NCBI GenBank assembly: GCA_021324775.1
Contig: JAJPIM010000024.1
Location: forward strand, 1 to 64,000
DNA: 64,000 bases
From: Gemmatimonadota bacterium
GTDB lineage: Bacteria; Gemmatimonadota; Gemmatimonadetes; Gemmatimonadales; Gemmatimonadaceae
Reading direction: 5' to 3'
Of the stretch, positions 53,480-62,938 are shown piece after piece. The position numbers and the translations under genes were made by a program. The notes under the pieces were generated by a model. That model made no database searches. It was not told the DNA's origin and worked only from the letters and a program-made list of their open reading frames with translations. The stretch's first letter is position 1, and every line of letters starts with the position of its first letter.

Positions 53480-53544
53480 CGGATTCGGATTCGGAGGGAA
53501 GGAAAGCGGACCTGGGCCAACGACGAACGTTATCGCATCGACGG

Positions 53545-54780
53545 CTATTGGTGGCCCACCGTATCGATTTCCACCCCGTATTTCTTGTCGATCCCCTGGA
53601 TCAGGAGGTTGGCCAGGACCTTGTGCGCCAGCGCGGAGGGGTGGATGCCGTCCAGCGTGACGTAGGCGCCGAATGGCCGTGTGGCGCTCAGGAAGTTCGG
53701 CAACGTGGGGATCGCCCCGGATGATTTCAGCGCACCGAGCGCGAGATTGGGATCGACATAGGCCCAGCCGAGCGAGTCCGCCTTGGCGCTGATATATGCG
53801 TTGTAACCCGCCACGGCCTGCCGGATGACACGCTGTTTCGTGCTGTCGAGCACGAAGAAATCACCGTACGGCTCCACCGGCACACCCGCCTGGCAACTGA
53901 TGACCGGCGGCAAGCCCGCCTCTTGAAAGAACTGGATGATGCCGATCGCGATGAGGGCATGCGAACCCGCGCAGTTGGGCACGTAGGTGACCGATCCGCC
54001 GGCCGCGTCGGTGAACTCCGCCTGGAAGGTGAGATTCGAATACAGGCTCTCGGCGGGGAAAAGCGACGGAAGCACCGTCACGTCGAACACACCGACCAAC
54101 AAGCCCTTGAGCGCCGGCCGCGCCTTCACCAGTTCCGCCGTCATCGCCGCGTACGACGCCACGACGCTGTCCACCGGCGTCACCCCCGGCGAACCGATCG
54201 AGGCTTCCGGCACCACGGTCCCGAGTTCGGCCGCCACGAGCACGTCGTTGTTACCGATCTCGATCGAGACGAAGGTCGGCGACGCATCGAGCGCGCGCTC
54301 GACCTGCGTCTTCCCGCCGAGGATGAACGTGGTGAGCGGGTTCGACGCGGGTGTGCTGACGGACGTCGGGTCGAGCGTGATGGCACCGGGGACCGCGACG
54401 TTGTTGAGCGCCGCCGTGACGCTCCCTGCTGTCCGCAGGTTGCACGTCGTCGGGGTCCCGTCATCGAGCCTGGCCTGGGTCTGGAAATTGACGATCGGCG
54501 GGGGACAGCCGGGAAATTGAAGCGATGGGATCGCGAATCGCGTGCCGGCCTGCTCCGCGATCACCGCCGCGTAGCTCTCGCGCTGGGTCGAATCCACGAT
54601 GCCGCCGGACTGGTATCCAGCCGTGACGCTGTTGCCCATCGCGACGTAGCTCGCGAAGAGCGTGCCGTTGACAGGCGTTCGTGGCCGGACCGCCAGCTCG
54701 TCGTGTTCGCAGCCGGCCAGCACGCCCGCGAGCAGCGCTGGCACGGCAGCGCGCCGGAGTGCGTCGTGGATCGTTGGCAT
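53545..54780 (-). CDS. SGNH/GDSL-family lipoprotein hydrolase
   Basis: The 411-residue protein has a lipoprotein signal (LLAGVLAGC). The GDS block reads AMGNSVTAGYQSGG, with Asn in place of Asp and Ser kept; the GxND block reads EIGNNDVLV, and the last block is LDGIHPSALAHKV with Asp and His. It is a lipase or esterase-like enzyme, probably on the outer membrane. The FadL-type gene lies upstream on the same strand (37 bases), so the two may handle hydrophobic substrates together. Confidence 0.82.
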   Translation of the reverse strand: MPTIHDALRRAAVPALLAGVLAGCEHDELAVRPRTPVNGTLFASYVAMGNSVTAGYQSGGIVDSTQRESYAAVIAEQAGTRFAIPSLQFPGCPPPIVNFQTQARLDDGTPTTCNLRTAGSVTAALNNVAVPGAITLDPTSVSTPASNPLTTFILGGKTQVERALDASPTFVSIEIGNNDVLVAAELGTVVPEASIGSPGVTPVDSVVASYAAMTAELVKARPALKGLLVGVFDVTVLPSLFPAESLYSNLTFQAEFTDAAGGSVTYVPNCAGSHALIAIGIIQFFQEAGLPPVISCQAGVPVEPYGDFFVLDSTKQRVIRQAVAGYNAYISAKADSLGWAYVDPNLALGALKSSGAIPTLPNFLSATRPFGAYVTLDGIHPSALAHKVLANLLIQGIDKKYGVEIDTVGHQ

Positions 54781-54817
54781 CGGTCGATCCCTCAAGCCCC
54801 GGGTGACGGACGTCATA

Positions 54818-56248
54818 TCAAAGATGGAGTCGCAGGCTGGCTGTGAACACGTCGGCTGCGAGGGTATAGAAACCGGAGTTCAGCTCCGCGGCCGTCTCCG
54901 ACGAATCGGTCCGCTCCGAGAGGCGTCCTCGGCGGCCAGCCGTGAAGACGTGGAGATAGGCGACGTCGAGCGTCAGCTTCCGCGCCACCGGGAAACCGAG
55001 GCCGCCCGACAGGTTGTAGCGGTTCATGTCGGGCAGGAGCGGCGTTACCGTCTCCTGTGGCGCGGGCGTCGAGATGTAGCTGAACCCAGCCCGCGCGGCG
55101 ATACCATGCTCGGTCTCGCCGAAGATGTGCTCGGCGCTCCCGCGCAGCGACCACGAGCTGGTGTAGTCCTCGAGGAGCGTCCGGCTGAGCCCCGCCGTGG
55201 CCGCAGGCCCGCTGAAGATGACGGGCAGGTTCTGGAACGACTGGTAGCCGATGTACGCATAGTCCACGTCGAGCGTCGTCTGGGGCATGCCAGTGTACGC
55301 GATCCCCGCTTCAGCCTGCAGGGGGTGCACGATCCGCGTGCTCACGCCCTGCCGCCTCAATGTGCCGGTGTCACTGAACTCGGACGCCAACACGGCATCG
55401 ACGGGGGTGCCGGCCGGCAATTGGAATGCGTTGTTGGCTGCGAGCACCAACCCGGTCGGGAGTTGTTGGAACCGGGCGGTTGCATTGTCGTAGTGGAATG
55501 CCAGCGCGGAGAGGAAACGGCCGCCGATCTGGAAATCGTGACCCGGCCGCAACAATGCGCCGGCGCTGAAGCCGTACGCGGTCGCCGACCCACTGAGTTT
55601 CGCGAGCCCGAACGCCGTTCCCTGCGCGACGCCGAACTGGCCGAACGTGGCGCCGAACGCACCGGGCACCGGTACGGCCGAGAGATCGAGCGCCTGGTCC
55701 AGCACGACGTCCGAGTGGCCGATCACCGGCCCACCGCCGATGGAGAACACACCGGGGATGATTTCGATCGCGAGGTTGGGTTGGACGTAGATCGTGCGCA
55801 GCGACGCGGTCTGAGCTTCGAACCGCCCGGGGAACGACGCCGGCCATTGAGACGTGAGGCCGTAGGGAACGTACGCGCCCACCCCAACCGACGCCCGGCG
55901 GGCGCCGAGCTGCATCCCGTAGTTCACGAAAGCGGAAGGGACGAACAGCGTCGGTACGTTCGCCGCCGTGTGGTGCAACGTCGTGTCGGCGGTGAAGCCC
56001 CCCATCACGCTAATGATGTCGCCGCCGGCATACACCGAGAGACCGGGCAGCGTCGCGGCCGCGCCTGGGTTCCAGTAAATCGTCGACGCGTCGCGACAGG
56101 GGGCGCCCGTGGTCGCGTACGCGCGCGCCACGGCGCAACTTCCTATATCGTTCAATCCGAAACCCTGTCCGCGCGCCACACGTGGCGCTGCGGCCAGCAC
56201 GGCCGGAGCCGTAAACGCGACGATTCTCAGCGAACATCGAATGCGCAT
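54818..56248 (-). CDS. FadL/OmpP1-family outer-membrane protein
   Basis: The 476-residue protein has a signal peptide, the FadL hatch-like start QGFGLNDIGSCAVARAYATTGAP and NPGAAATLPGLSVYAGGD, many amphipathic strands and a final strand ending FTASLRLHL. FadL proteins take up long-chain fatty acids and other hydrophobics. The start at ATG 56248 was chosen over the longer frame. The SGNH gene lies downstream. Confidence 0.85.
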   Translation of the reverse strand: MRIRCSLRIVAFTAPAVLAAAPRVARGQGFGLNDIGSCAVARAYATTGAPCRDASTIYWNPGAAATLPGLSVYAGGDIISVMGGFTADTTLHHTAANVPTLFVPSAFVNYGMQLGARRASVGVGAYVPYGLTSQWPASFPGRFEAQTASLRTIYVQPNLAIEIIPGVFSIGGGPVIGHSDVVLDQALDLSAVPVPGAFGATFGQFGVAQGTAFGLAKLSGSATAYGFSAGALLRPGHDFQIGGRFLSALAFHYDNATARFQQLPTGLVLAANNAFQLPAGTPVDAVLASEFSDTGTLRRQGVSTRIVHPLQAEAGIAYTGMPQTTLDVDYAYIGYQSFQNLPVIFSGPAATAGLSRTLLEDYTSSWSLRGSAEHIFGETEHGIAARAGFSYISTPAPQETVTPLLPDMNRYNLSGGLGFPVARKLTLDVAYLHVFTAGRRGRLSERTDSSETAAELNSGFYTLAADVFTASLRLHL

Positions 56249-56368
56249 CTCGACTCCCCGTGTGCGGCGTACGGCAACAAGCGTAGCCCGAAGCCACACC
56301 ACTGTAAATACCGTCGCCCGCCGGCCCGGCGTCCGTCCCGACGGTCCCGTATCCACTGGAGATCGCTG

Positions 56369-57304
56369 ATGCGGGTCATTTCACTGCTCCCCGCTGCAAC
56401 CGACATGGTGGCCGCCGCCGGAGGCGCGAGCTTCCTGGTCGGCGTCACCCACGAGTGCGACATCCCCCCTGGTGCTTCACCGCTGCCACGAGTCACGGCC
56501 ACTGTCGTGGCTGACGACACGCCCGGAGCCGTGGACGAGCGGGTTCGCGCGCTGTCTCAGGAGGGATCTCCCCTGTTCACCCTCGACGCGGAGCGCATTC
56601 GCGCGCTGGCGTGCGATCTCGTCGTGACGCAGGCTCTGTGCGAGGTCTGTGCGGTCCGGGAGACGGATGTCCGCGCCCTTGCCGCAACGCTGTCCCCGCC
56701 GCCCGCCATCGTCACGCTCGCCGGAACGACGCTGGACGAGATCCTGGCCGATCTCGAGCGGGTCGCCTCCGCCATCGGGTCGCAGGCCGAGGGGGTCTCC
56801 ACGACTGCGGCCTTGCGCCGGCGAATCCACGCCGTCCACGAACGGCTCAAGGATGCCGCCGCGCCGCGTCCGTCAGTGGCGGTCATCGAGTGGTGCGACC
56901 CGGTCTATGTCGCCGGACATTGGGTGCCCGACATGGTGCGCCGCGCCGGCGGACGTGACGTCGCCGCTGCCGCCGGGCAGCATTCGGTGGTCACGACCGC
57001 GAGCGCCATTGCCGCGGCGGATCCCGAGGTGATTCTGGTTGCGCCCTGCGGTTATGACGTGCGCCGCGCGGCGGCGGCGGCCAGGGCGCTCCTGGCGCAG
57101 GACGGGTGGCACTGGGCCAGGGACCGGGTTGTGTGGGCACTGGATGCCAATCACCTCACCAGCCGCCCGGGCCCGCGTCTCGTTGAGGGCGTCGAAACGA
57201 TCGCGGCGATTCTGCATCCCGCCCTGTTCGCGCCGCCGCCGGAGGAATCGGCCGTGCGGTGCACCGGATCGCCATCCCCCTCTCAGGCGCGAGGGAGTCG
57301 CTGA
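56369..57304 (+). CDS. BtuF-like substrate-binding protein without signal peptide
   Basis: The 311-residue protein has the periplasmic binding-protein fold of the BtuF class: RVISLLPAATDMVAAAGGASFLVGVTHECD, then DLVVTQALCEVCAVRETDV and EVILVAPCGYDVRRAAAAAR. No signal peptide is present, so it may be cytosolic or part of a cobalamin-related regulator. No transporter components are adjacent. A GGAGA site lies near the ATG. Confidence 0.78.
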   Translation: MRVISLLPAATDMVAAAGGASFLVGVTHECDIPPGASPLPRVTATVVADDTPGAVDERVRALSQEGSPLFTLDAERIRALACDLVVTQALCEVCAVRETDVRALAATLSPPPAIVTLAGTTLDEILADLERVASAIGSQAEGVSTTAALRRRIHAVHERLKDAAAPRPSVAVIEWCDPVYVAGHWVPDMVRRAGGRDVAAAAGQHSVVTTASAIAAADPEVILVAPCGYDVRRAAAAARALLAQDGWHWARDRVVWALDANHLTSRPGPRLVEGVETIAAILHPALFAPPPEESAVRCTGSPSPSQARGSR

Positions 57305-57382
57305 CCTGGAAGGTCTGGCCGCGGCGAGGCACACGCCGAACGCCGGCTAGCCCGCGGTCGTTCGTGCGCTCATCGTGATCAC

Positions 57383-57742
57383 CTACCCGGCGGTCATCCA
57401 CATTCGCACCGCGAGCGCGACGAGCAGCACTGCGAAGGCGCGACGCAGCGAGCCCGGCGCCACGCCTTGCGCAAACGCTGCCCCGAAAAACACGCCGCCC
57501 GCGAGCCCGAGAGCGAGCAGCGCGGCCGCCCGGATGTCCAGGTGCGAGTTCCTGTAGTAGGTCCAGGCGCCGAGGGCCCCGACCGGTAACAGGAGCGCGC
57601 CCAGCGACGTGCCGGTCGCGGTCAGCGTCGGCATGCGTGCCAGCAGAATGAGCGCGGGGACGATGACGACACCGCCGCCGATGCCGAATAGGCCGGAGAG
57701 TACCCCGGCCACCAGCCCGATAGCCAAATAGAGAAGGGTCAT
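57383..57742 (-). CDS. Half-size TauE/SafE-type membrane protein
   Basis: The 119-residue protein has four hydrophobic helices with the TauE/SafE phrase GLVAGVLSGLFGIGGGVVIVPALILL. Full-length members have two such halves (about 250 residues), so this is a half-size form that may dimerise. The family exports sulfite and other organosulfur anions. Confidence 0.8.
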   Translation of the reverse strand: MTLLYLAIGLVAGVLSGLFGIGGGVVIVPALILLARMPTLTATGTSLGALLLPVGALGAWTYYRNSHLDIRAAALLALGLAGGVFFGAAFAQGVAPGSLRRAFAVLLVALAVRMWMTAG

Positions 57743-57861
57743 GCGACCAACATACGGCCGCGATTGCTCCTTGGCGATTGGAACGCGGCGCGGCCTCGCC
57801 TGCGCCTTTGGCGGTCGACCCTCTGGACCCTGTGTCCTGCTCACGCTACGATTCCTCGCCC

Positions 57862-58932
57862 ATGCTGAGCCCTGACGCGGTCGCGTTCCTCAAATCCCTG
57901 CTCGATACGCCCGGTCCCTCCGGCTTCGAAGGGCCCCCCGCACGGATCTGGCGCGACCGCGCCAGGCAATTCGCCGAGGTCCGCGGCGACGTGGCCGGCA
58001 ATAGCATCGCCACGGTCAATGCCGAGGGCGCCCCCACCGTCATGCTCGCCGGCCACATCGACGAGATCGGTCTCATCGTCACCTACATCGACGACGATGG
58101 CTATCTGTACGTGAGCAGCATCGGCGGATGGGACGTCCAGGTCCTCGTTGGACAGCGCGTCCGCCTCCGCGGCCGCGGCGGTGACGTGGCCGGGGTCGTC
58201 GGCAAGAAGGCGATCCATCTGATCAAGCAGGAGGACCGCGATCGCGCCTCCAAGATCACCGACCTGTGGATCGACATCGGCGCCCGCACGCGCGACGAGG
58301 CCGAAGCCCGCGTCAGCGTGGGAGACTCGGCCGTCATCGATGGCCGGTCCATCGATCTCCCGAATGACCGCCTCGCCTCCCGGGCGATCGACAACCGGAT
58401 CGGCGCCTTCGTGGTGCTCGAGGCGCTGCAGCGCTACGCCCGGCAGCCGGGTGCCGCGCGCGTTGCGGCCGTCGCCACAACGCAGGAGGAGATCGCGTAC
58501 CACGGAGGCGGAGCCTTGGTCAGCGCGTTCGGCGTCCAGCCGCGGGCCGCGATCGTCGTGGATGTGACGTTCGCCACGGACCACCCCGGCGTCGAGAAGA
58601 AGGAGCTCGGGGAGCACAAGCTCGGCGGCGGCCCCGTGCTCGCACGCGGGTCGATCATCTCCCCCGTCCTTCTGGAGATCCTCCGCGAGTCGGCAAAGCG
58701 CGCCGGCATCGCGTACACCATGCATGCCGTCGGCCGCGATACCAGTACGGACGCCGATGCGATCCACATCGCGCGCGAGGGTATCCCCACCGCACTCGTG
58801 TCGATCCCCAACCGCTACATGCACTCGCCCAACGAGATGGTCAGCCTCGACGACGTCGATCGCAGCGCCGAGCTGCTCGCGGAGACGTGCCGCGCCATCA
58901 CGGCGGCAACTGACTTCACGGCCCGCGACTAG
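57862..58932 (+). CDS. M42-family metallopeptidase
   Basis: The 356-residue protein is of the M42 (deblocking aminopeptidase/endoglucanase M) type: VMLAGHIDEIGLIVTYID (first His and Asp), RAIDNRIGAFVVLEAL (bridging Asp), TTQEEIAYHGGGALV (Glu pair), VVDVTFATDHPG and the late His in MHSPNEMVSL. Two metals sit in the active site; the enzymes form large tetrahedral complexes in the cytosol. Confidence 0.9.
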   Translation: MLSPDAVAFLKSLLDTPGPSGFEGPPARIWRDRARQFAEVRGDVAGNSIATVNAEGAPTVMLAGHIDEIGLIVTYIDDDGYLYVSSIGGWDVQVLVGQRVRLRGRGGDVAGVVGKKAIHLIKQEDRDRASKITDLWIDIGARTRDEAEARVSVGDSAVIDGRSIDLPNDRLASRAIDNRIGAFVVLEALQRYARQPGAARVAAVATTQEEIAYHGGGALVSAFGVQPRAAIVVDVTFATDHPGVEKKELGEHKLGGGPVLARGSIISPVLLEILRESAKRAGIAYTMHAVGRDTSTDADAIHIAREGIPTALVSIPNRYMHSPNEMVSLDDVDRSAELLAETCRAITAATDFTARD

Positions 58933-59190
58933 CGCGGGGACCGCTGCCGGACCTCGCTCTCGCGTTTGGTCTGCACGCGATACAGGAGCACGGCGCCTCC
59001 CCCTTGCGAACCGCCCGCGGCGGGTGTACTTGACTGCGGAGCAATTGACGTCGGCGGGTGCAATGCCCCATGCGGCATCGACGCTGCGCGGGGGCGCCGG
59101 CGTCCTGAATCCAGACGACCCTTCCCGCATGGACCTCCACCGTCGCCTCAGCACTCCCACGACCGCTGGCACCGCGATGGCCGGCCGCCC

Positions 59191-61215
59191 GTGAGTCCGG
59201 ACACTCCACCGGCATTGGGCGAGCCGACCGCAATCGGCCAGCCGGCAGCGGCAGATGCACGAAAAGAATTGACCGTCCGTGGCGTGATTCTGGGAGTGTT
59301 GATCACGCTGGTTTTCACAGCGGCGAACGTCTTCTTCGGGCTCAAAGCGGGACTGACATTTGCGACCTCGATCCCCGCGGCCGTCATCTCCATGGCGGTG
59401 CTGCGGGGGTTCAAGGACGTCACGATCCAGGAAAACAACATCGTTCAGACAGTCGCGTCGGCTGCCGGAACGCTGTCGGCGATCATCTTCGTCTTGCCCG
59501 GCTTGGTGATCATCGGCTGGTGGACCGGGTTCCCGTACTGGGCGTCGGCGTCGATTTGCGCTCTAGGCGGCGTCCTGGGCGTGATGTATTCGATCCCGCT
59601 GAGACGCGCGCTCGTGACCGAATCGGACTTGCCGTATCCGGAAGGCGTGGCGTGCGCCGAAGTGCTGAAGGTTGGGGCTGGCGGCACCGTTGAGGCAGGC
59701 GGCGTAGACGAAACCCGCGCTGGCCTGCTGGCGGTGGTTGGCGGTTCGATCGTGTCCGGCGTGTTCGCGATCGTCGTGGCCACCAGAGTATTCGCCAGCG
59801 ACCTCGTGCGATATTTCCGTGTTGGCGAGCGGGGCGGCGTGAGCGGATTTGATCTCTTCTTCTCTGTCGCGCTCTTCGGCGTTGGACACCTCGTGGGGCT
59901 GTGGGTGGGGGTCGCGATCGGCCTCGGGGCCGCCATCGCCTGGGTGTGGGGCGTTCCCCACTACTCGGTGCTGAACGGTGGCCACGCCGCCGCTCAGCTG
60001 GCACAAACGACCTGGAGCCACCAGGTGCGCTTCGTCGGTGCGGGGACGATCCTCGTCGCGGCGATCTGGACACTCGTGACGCTGGTGAAGCCCGTGTACG
60101 GCGGGTTGCGGTCCGCACTGGCCGCATCGCGCGCGCGACGCGCCGGCCAACAGACGCTGCTGCCTCGAACAGAGCGCGACATTCCAATCGGAATCGTGGC
60201 CATCGTGACGCTCGTCTGCCTGGCGCCCATCGCGATCCTGCTCGCGAATTTCGATTCCGCCGGCGCGCTCAATTCCAAGATGACCGTGCTCGTGATTGGC
60301 GGAGTCGTGTACATCGCGCTCATGAGCTTCTTTGTCGCGTCAGTCTGCGGCTACATGGCTGGGCTCATCGGCGCGTCCAACAGCCCGCTGTCCGGCATCG
60401 GAATCCTGGCGGTGATCGGAGCGGCACTGCTCATGGTGGCAGGTGTGCGTCCGTATTTGCCAGCCTCCGCGCAACCTGCCCTCGTCGCCTACGCCCTGTT
60501 CGTGACCGCGGTTGTCTTTGCCGTCGCTACGATCGCGAACAACAATCTGCAGGATCTCAAGACCGGGCAGCTCGTGGACGCGACACCGTGGAAGCAGCAG
60601 GTCGCACTGGTGATCGGTGTCGCCGCGGGGGCGGTGATCATCCCCCCGATCCTCGACCTGTTGAATCACGCGTACGGGTTTGCGGGGGCGCCCGGACCGC
60701 CCCGAGCCAATCCCTTGCCGGCGCCGCAAGCTGGCCTCATCTCCGCTCTCGCGCAGGGTGTTTTGCAGAACAACATCGATTGGAGCTTGATCGGTGTCGG
60801 TGTCGCGATCGGCATAGGCATGATCGTCATCAACGAGTCGCTGCGCCGAACGACGAGCGGCCGCGTCCATCTCGCTCCGCTCGCGGTTGGCTTGGGGATT
60901 TACCTGCCGACGCAAAGCACGCTGATGGTGGTCCTGGGTGCTCTGGCCGGGTGGTACTTCGATCGGCGTGCCGAACACCACGCCAACCCGGCAGCCGTCA
61001 AACAGCTCGGTATCCTGCTTGCCTCCGGCCTGATCGTCGGCGAAGGGCTGGTGGGAGTGCTAATCGCCGCGTTGGTCGCGTTCTCCGGGAAGAACTTCCC
61101 ACTGTCACTCGTCGGCGACCACTTTGCCGACACTGGAGCGGTCGCGTTGTCCTGTATCGCATTTACCGCGACGATGCTCCTCATGTACCGCTGGGTCGCA
61201 CGTCTGCACCGCTAG
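59191..61215 (+). CDS. OPT-family transporter
   Basis: The 674-residue protein has about sixteen hydrophobic helices and the OPT pattern: LTVRGVILGVLITLVFTAANVFFGLKAGLTF, QENNIVQTVASAAGTLSAIIFVLPG, LPYPEGVACAEVLKVG and ASNSPLSGIGILAVIG. OPT carriers move oligopeptides or metal chelates with protons. The GTG start lies in a 258-base gap after the M42 gene, in which I see no other gene. The peptidase and peptide importer may cooperate in using oligopeptides. Confidence 0.9.
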   Translation: MSPDTPPALGEPTAIGQPAAADARKELTVRGVILGVLITLVFTAANVFFGLKAGLTFATSIPAAVISMAVLRGFKDVTIQENNIVQTVASAAGTLSAIIFVLPGLVIIGWWTGFPYWASASICALGGVLGVMYSIPLRRALVTESDLPYPEGVACAEVLKVGAGGTVEAGGVDETRAGLLAVVGGSIVSGVFAIVVATRVFASDLVRYFRVGERGGVSGFDLFFSVALFGVGHLVGLWVGVAIGLGAAIAWVWGVPHYSVLNGGHAAAQLAQTTWSHQVRFVGAGTILVAAIWTLVTLVKPVYGGLRSALAASRARRAGQQTLLPRTERDIPIGIVAIVTLVCLAPIAILLANFDSAGALNSKMTVLVIGGVVYIALMSFFVASVCGYMAGLIGASNSPLSGIGILAVIGAALLMVAGVRPYLPASAQPALVAYALFVTAVVFAVATIANNNLQDLKTGQLVDATPWKQQVALVIGVAAGAVIIPPILDLLNHAYGFAGAPGPPRANPLPAPQAGLISALAQGVLQNNIDWSLIGVGVAIGIGMIVINESLRRTTSGRVHLAPLAVGLGIYLPTQSTLMVVLGALAGWYFDRRAEHHANPAAVKQLGILLASGLIVGEGLVGVLIAALVAFSGKNFPLSLVGDHFADTGAVALSCIAFTATMLLMYRWVARLHR

Positions 61216-61273
61216 CACGCCAGGCCTTTCGGCCCAACTTCAACCGCGCCTTCTCCGGGATCCGCCGCGTCTC

Positions 61274-62755
61274 TCAGGCGAGCGTGGTCGGTTCGGGCCG
61301 GTCCGTGTGCGCGAGCGCGCGCGCCGCTGCCTCGCGGACGTCTTTGTCCTTGTCCGCGGAGAGATCCTTGAGGACGGCGAGCGCCGCTGGGGTGCGCGCT
61401 TCGCCCAATGCTTGCACCGCGGCCACCCGGAGCGCCGCCGGCTTTCGCTTGAACAGATTCCCGGCCGGCTCGGCGGCTTTGATCAGCCGCTGAACCGCCT
61501 CGGGCGTACCGACGCGGCCCAGCGCGCCAAGTATCGCGATCTGGACTTCCTGTTCGGTTTCGCCGTCCAGCGCTTTGACGAGTGTCGTCGACGATGGCGC
61601 GCCTTTCCTGTTCGCCAGGCCCGCGGCCGCCAGCGCGCGCACGTGCACGGATGAGTCCTTGAGCGCGCGCCGCAACGCCACGACGGAGTGCCGCGTGCCG
61701 AGTTTGCCAAGCGCATGCGCCGCCGCGCGGCGCACGCGGTCGTCGTCGTGCTTCAGCAGCTCGCTCAACTTCTCGTCGGCATCGGCCGCGCCCAGCTCCC
61801 CTAGCAGGTCGGCGGCGTTGCGCGCGACGTACCAGCGCGGATCGCCCAGCATGTGGACGAGCATCGGCTTGCCGGTCTTGAGCTGGACCAGGGCGTCGAA
61901 GAACACGCGCCGCTCCGAAAGCGACTGGGCCGCGGTGAGTTGCTCGATCAACGCCTCCGCTCCGGCATCGCCCGTTCGCATGAGCACGAGGACATAGTCG
62001 TCCGTCCGCTCCTTGCGCCGGGGTAACACCGACGCGACGGCCCGAAGAATCGTGGGCTTGGACAGCCGGCGGATGGCCGCGCCATACGCGAGTTTCATGT
62101 CGGGATCCGCCTGCGACGCCTCACCGGTGACGAGACTCGACATGAGACCGGCAACCATGACCACCTTGTTGCTCCGCGCCTGCGTCTCCACGACGCCGGC
62201 GATCTGATCGAGTGCACGGGTCGCCATGGCGACCGAGGTCGCCGCCTTGAGGGCATCGATCAGATCGTCGGAGCTGTCCTGCGCCCGGTCGACCGTCGTG
62301 AACGCGCGCACGATGATCGGATCGGCCTCGGCGGCCTCGCGCTTGAACGTGACCCGCACCGACCGGGGGGCGAGTTCGCGGAGCTTCGAACGGATCTGCC
62401 GCCCTTCATCGCCGCTGACGGGAACGGATGCGATCACCCGCGCGGTGCCGAGGATGTCCGCCGGGATGGCGCCGACGTCCGCCGCCATCTGCGCGACATC
62501 GTGCCCAACGAATTGGCTTCGTAACTCCTGCACCCCGGTCAGCGCCGGCGGCAGCGGCGCACCATTGACGGTCAGTTGGCCATCCTGAACCGCCAGCGTC
62601 ACGCCTCCCTGCTTGGACACGGTGACGAGCGCGCGGAGCGCAGCCTTCTGCTCATCCACCGATTCCGGCTGGTGGATCAGCAACCACACCAGCCGGGAAA
62701 AGTGGCGTGCGAAGGTGATCGCGTGGTCTACAGACAGGTCGTCAGCCTTCGGCAC
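61274..62755 (-). CDS. HEAT-repeat protein
   Basis: The 493-residue protein ends in a run of HEAT/PBS-lyase-like repeats (about residues 300-490), for example WYVARNAADLLGELGAADADEKL, DRVRRAAAHALGKLGTRHSVVALRRALKDSS and EVQIAILGALGRVGTPEAVQRL. The N-terminal 280 residues have an alpha/beta look with VTLAVQDGQLTVNGAPLPP. No signal peptide is seen. It is probably a protein-binding scaffold. Confidence 0.8.
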   Translation of the reverse strand: MPKADDLSVDHAITFARHFSRLVWLLIHQPESVDEQKAALRALVTVSKQGGVTLAVQDGQLTVNGAPLPPALTGVQELRSQFVGHDVAQMAADVGAIPADILGTARVIASVPVSGDEGRQIRSKLRELAPRSVRVTFKREAAEADPIIVRAFTTVDRAQDSSDDLIDALKAATSVAMATRALDQIAGVVETQARSNKVVMVAGLMSSLVTGEASQADPDMKLAYGAAIRRLSKPTILRAVASVLPRRKERTDDYVLVLMRTGDAGAEALIEQLTAAQSLSERRVFFDALVQLKTGKPMLVHMLGDPRWYVARNAADLLGELGAADADEKLSELLKHDDDRVRRAAAHALGKLGTRHSVVALRRALKDSSVHVRALAAAGLANRKGAPSSTTLVKALDGETEQEVQIAILGALGRVGTPEAVQRLIKAAEPAGNLFKRKPAALRVAAVQALGEARTPAALAVLKDLSADKDKDVREAAARALAHTDRPEPTTLA

Positions 62756-62893
62756 AGTCCTCGCCGCCGATCGGTAGAGTGTTGCACGGTGCCAAGTTAG
62801 GGTTCATGGCCCCGGTCCGCCAGCACCGCGGCCTCGCGCTCCGCGACCCGGTCGCACAAGCGCCAGCAGGGGCGTCCGCCGGCTTGGCGGCCA

Positions 62894-62936
62894 TGCCCCA
62901 CCCTCCGACGACCCAAGGCTCGGGTGGGCCACGGCG
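62894..62936. terminator. GC-rich inverted repeat between HEAT and amidohydrolase genes
   Basis: CCCCACCC and GGGTGGGCC flank a loop of about 25 bases just downstream of the amidohydrolase stop codon. It could be a terminator of that leftward gene. A run of T is missing. Confidence 0.35.
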
Positions 62937-62938
62937 CG

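Noticed and set aside
56249-56368. Cobalamin riboswitch before the BtuF-like gene
   Set aside because: The gap is only 120 bases and no convincing B12 box or surrounding stems are present.
54662-57304. Very long open frame of 880 codons on the plus strand
   Set aside because: The first two thirds run antisense through the SGNH and FadL genes and are rich in Arg and Gly. Only the last third, from 56369, is a real gene.
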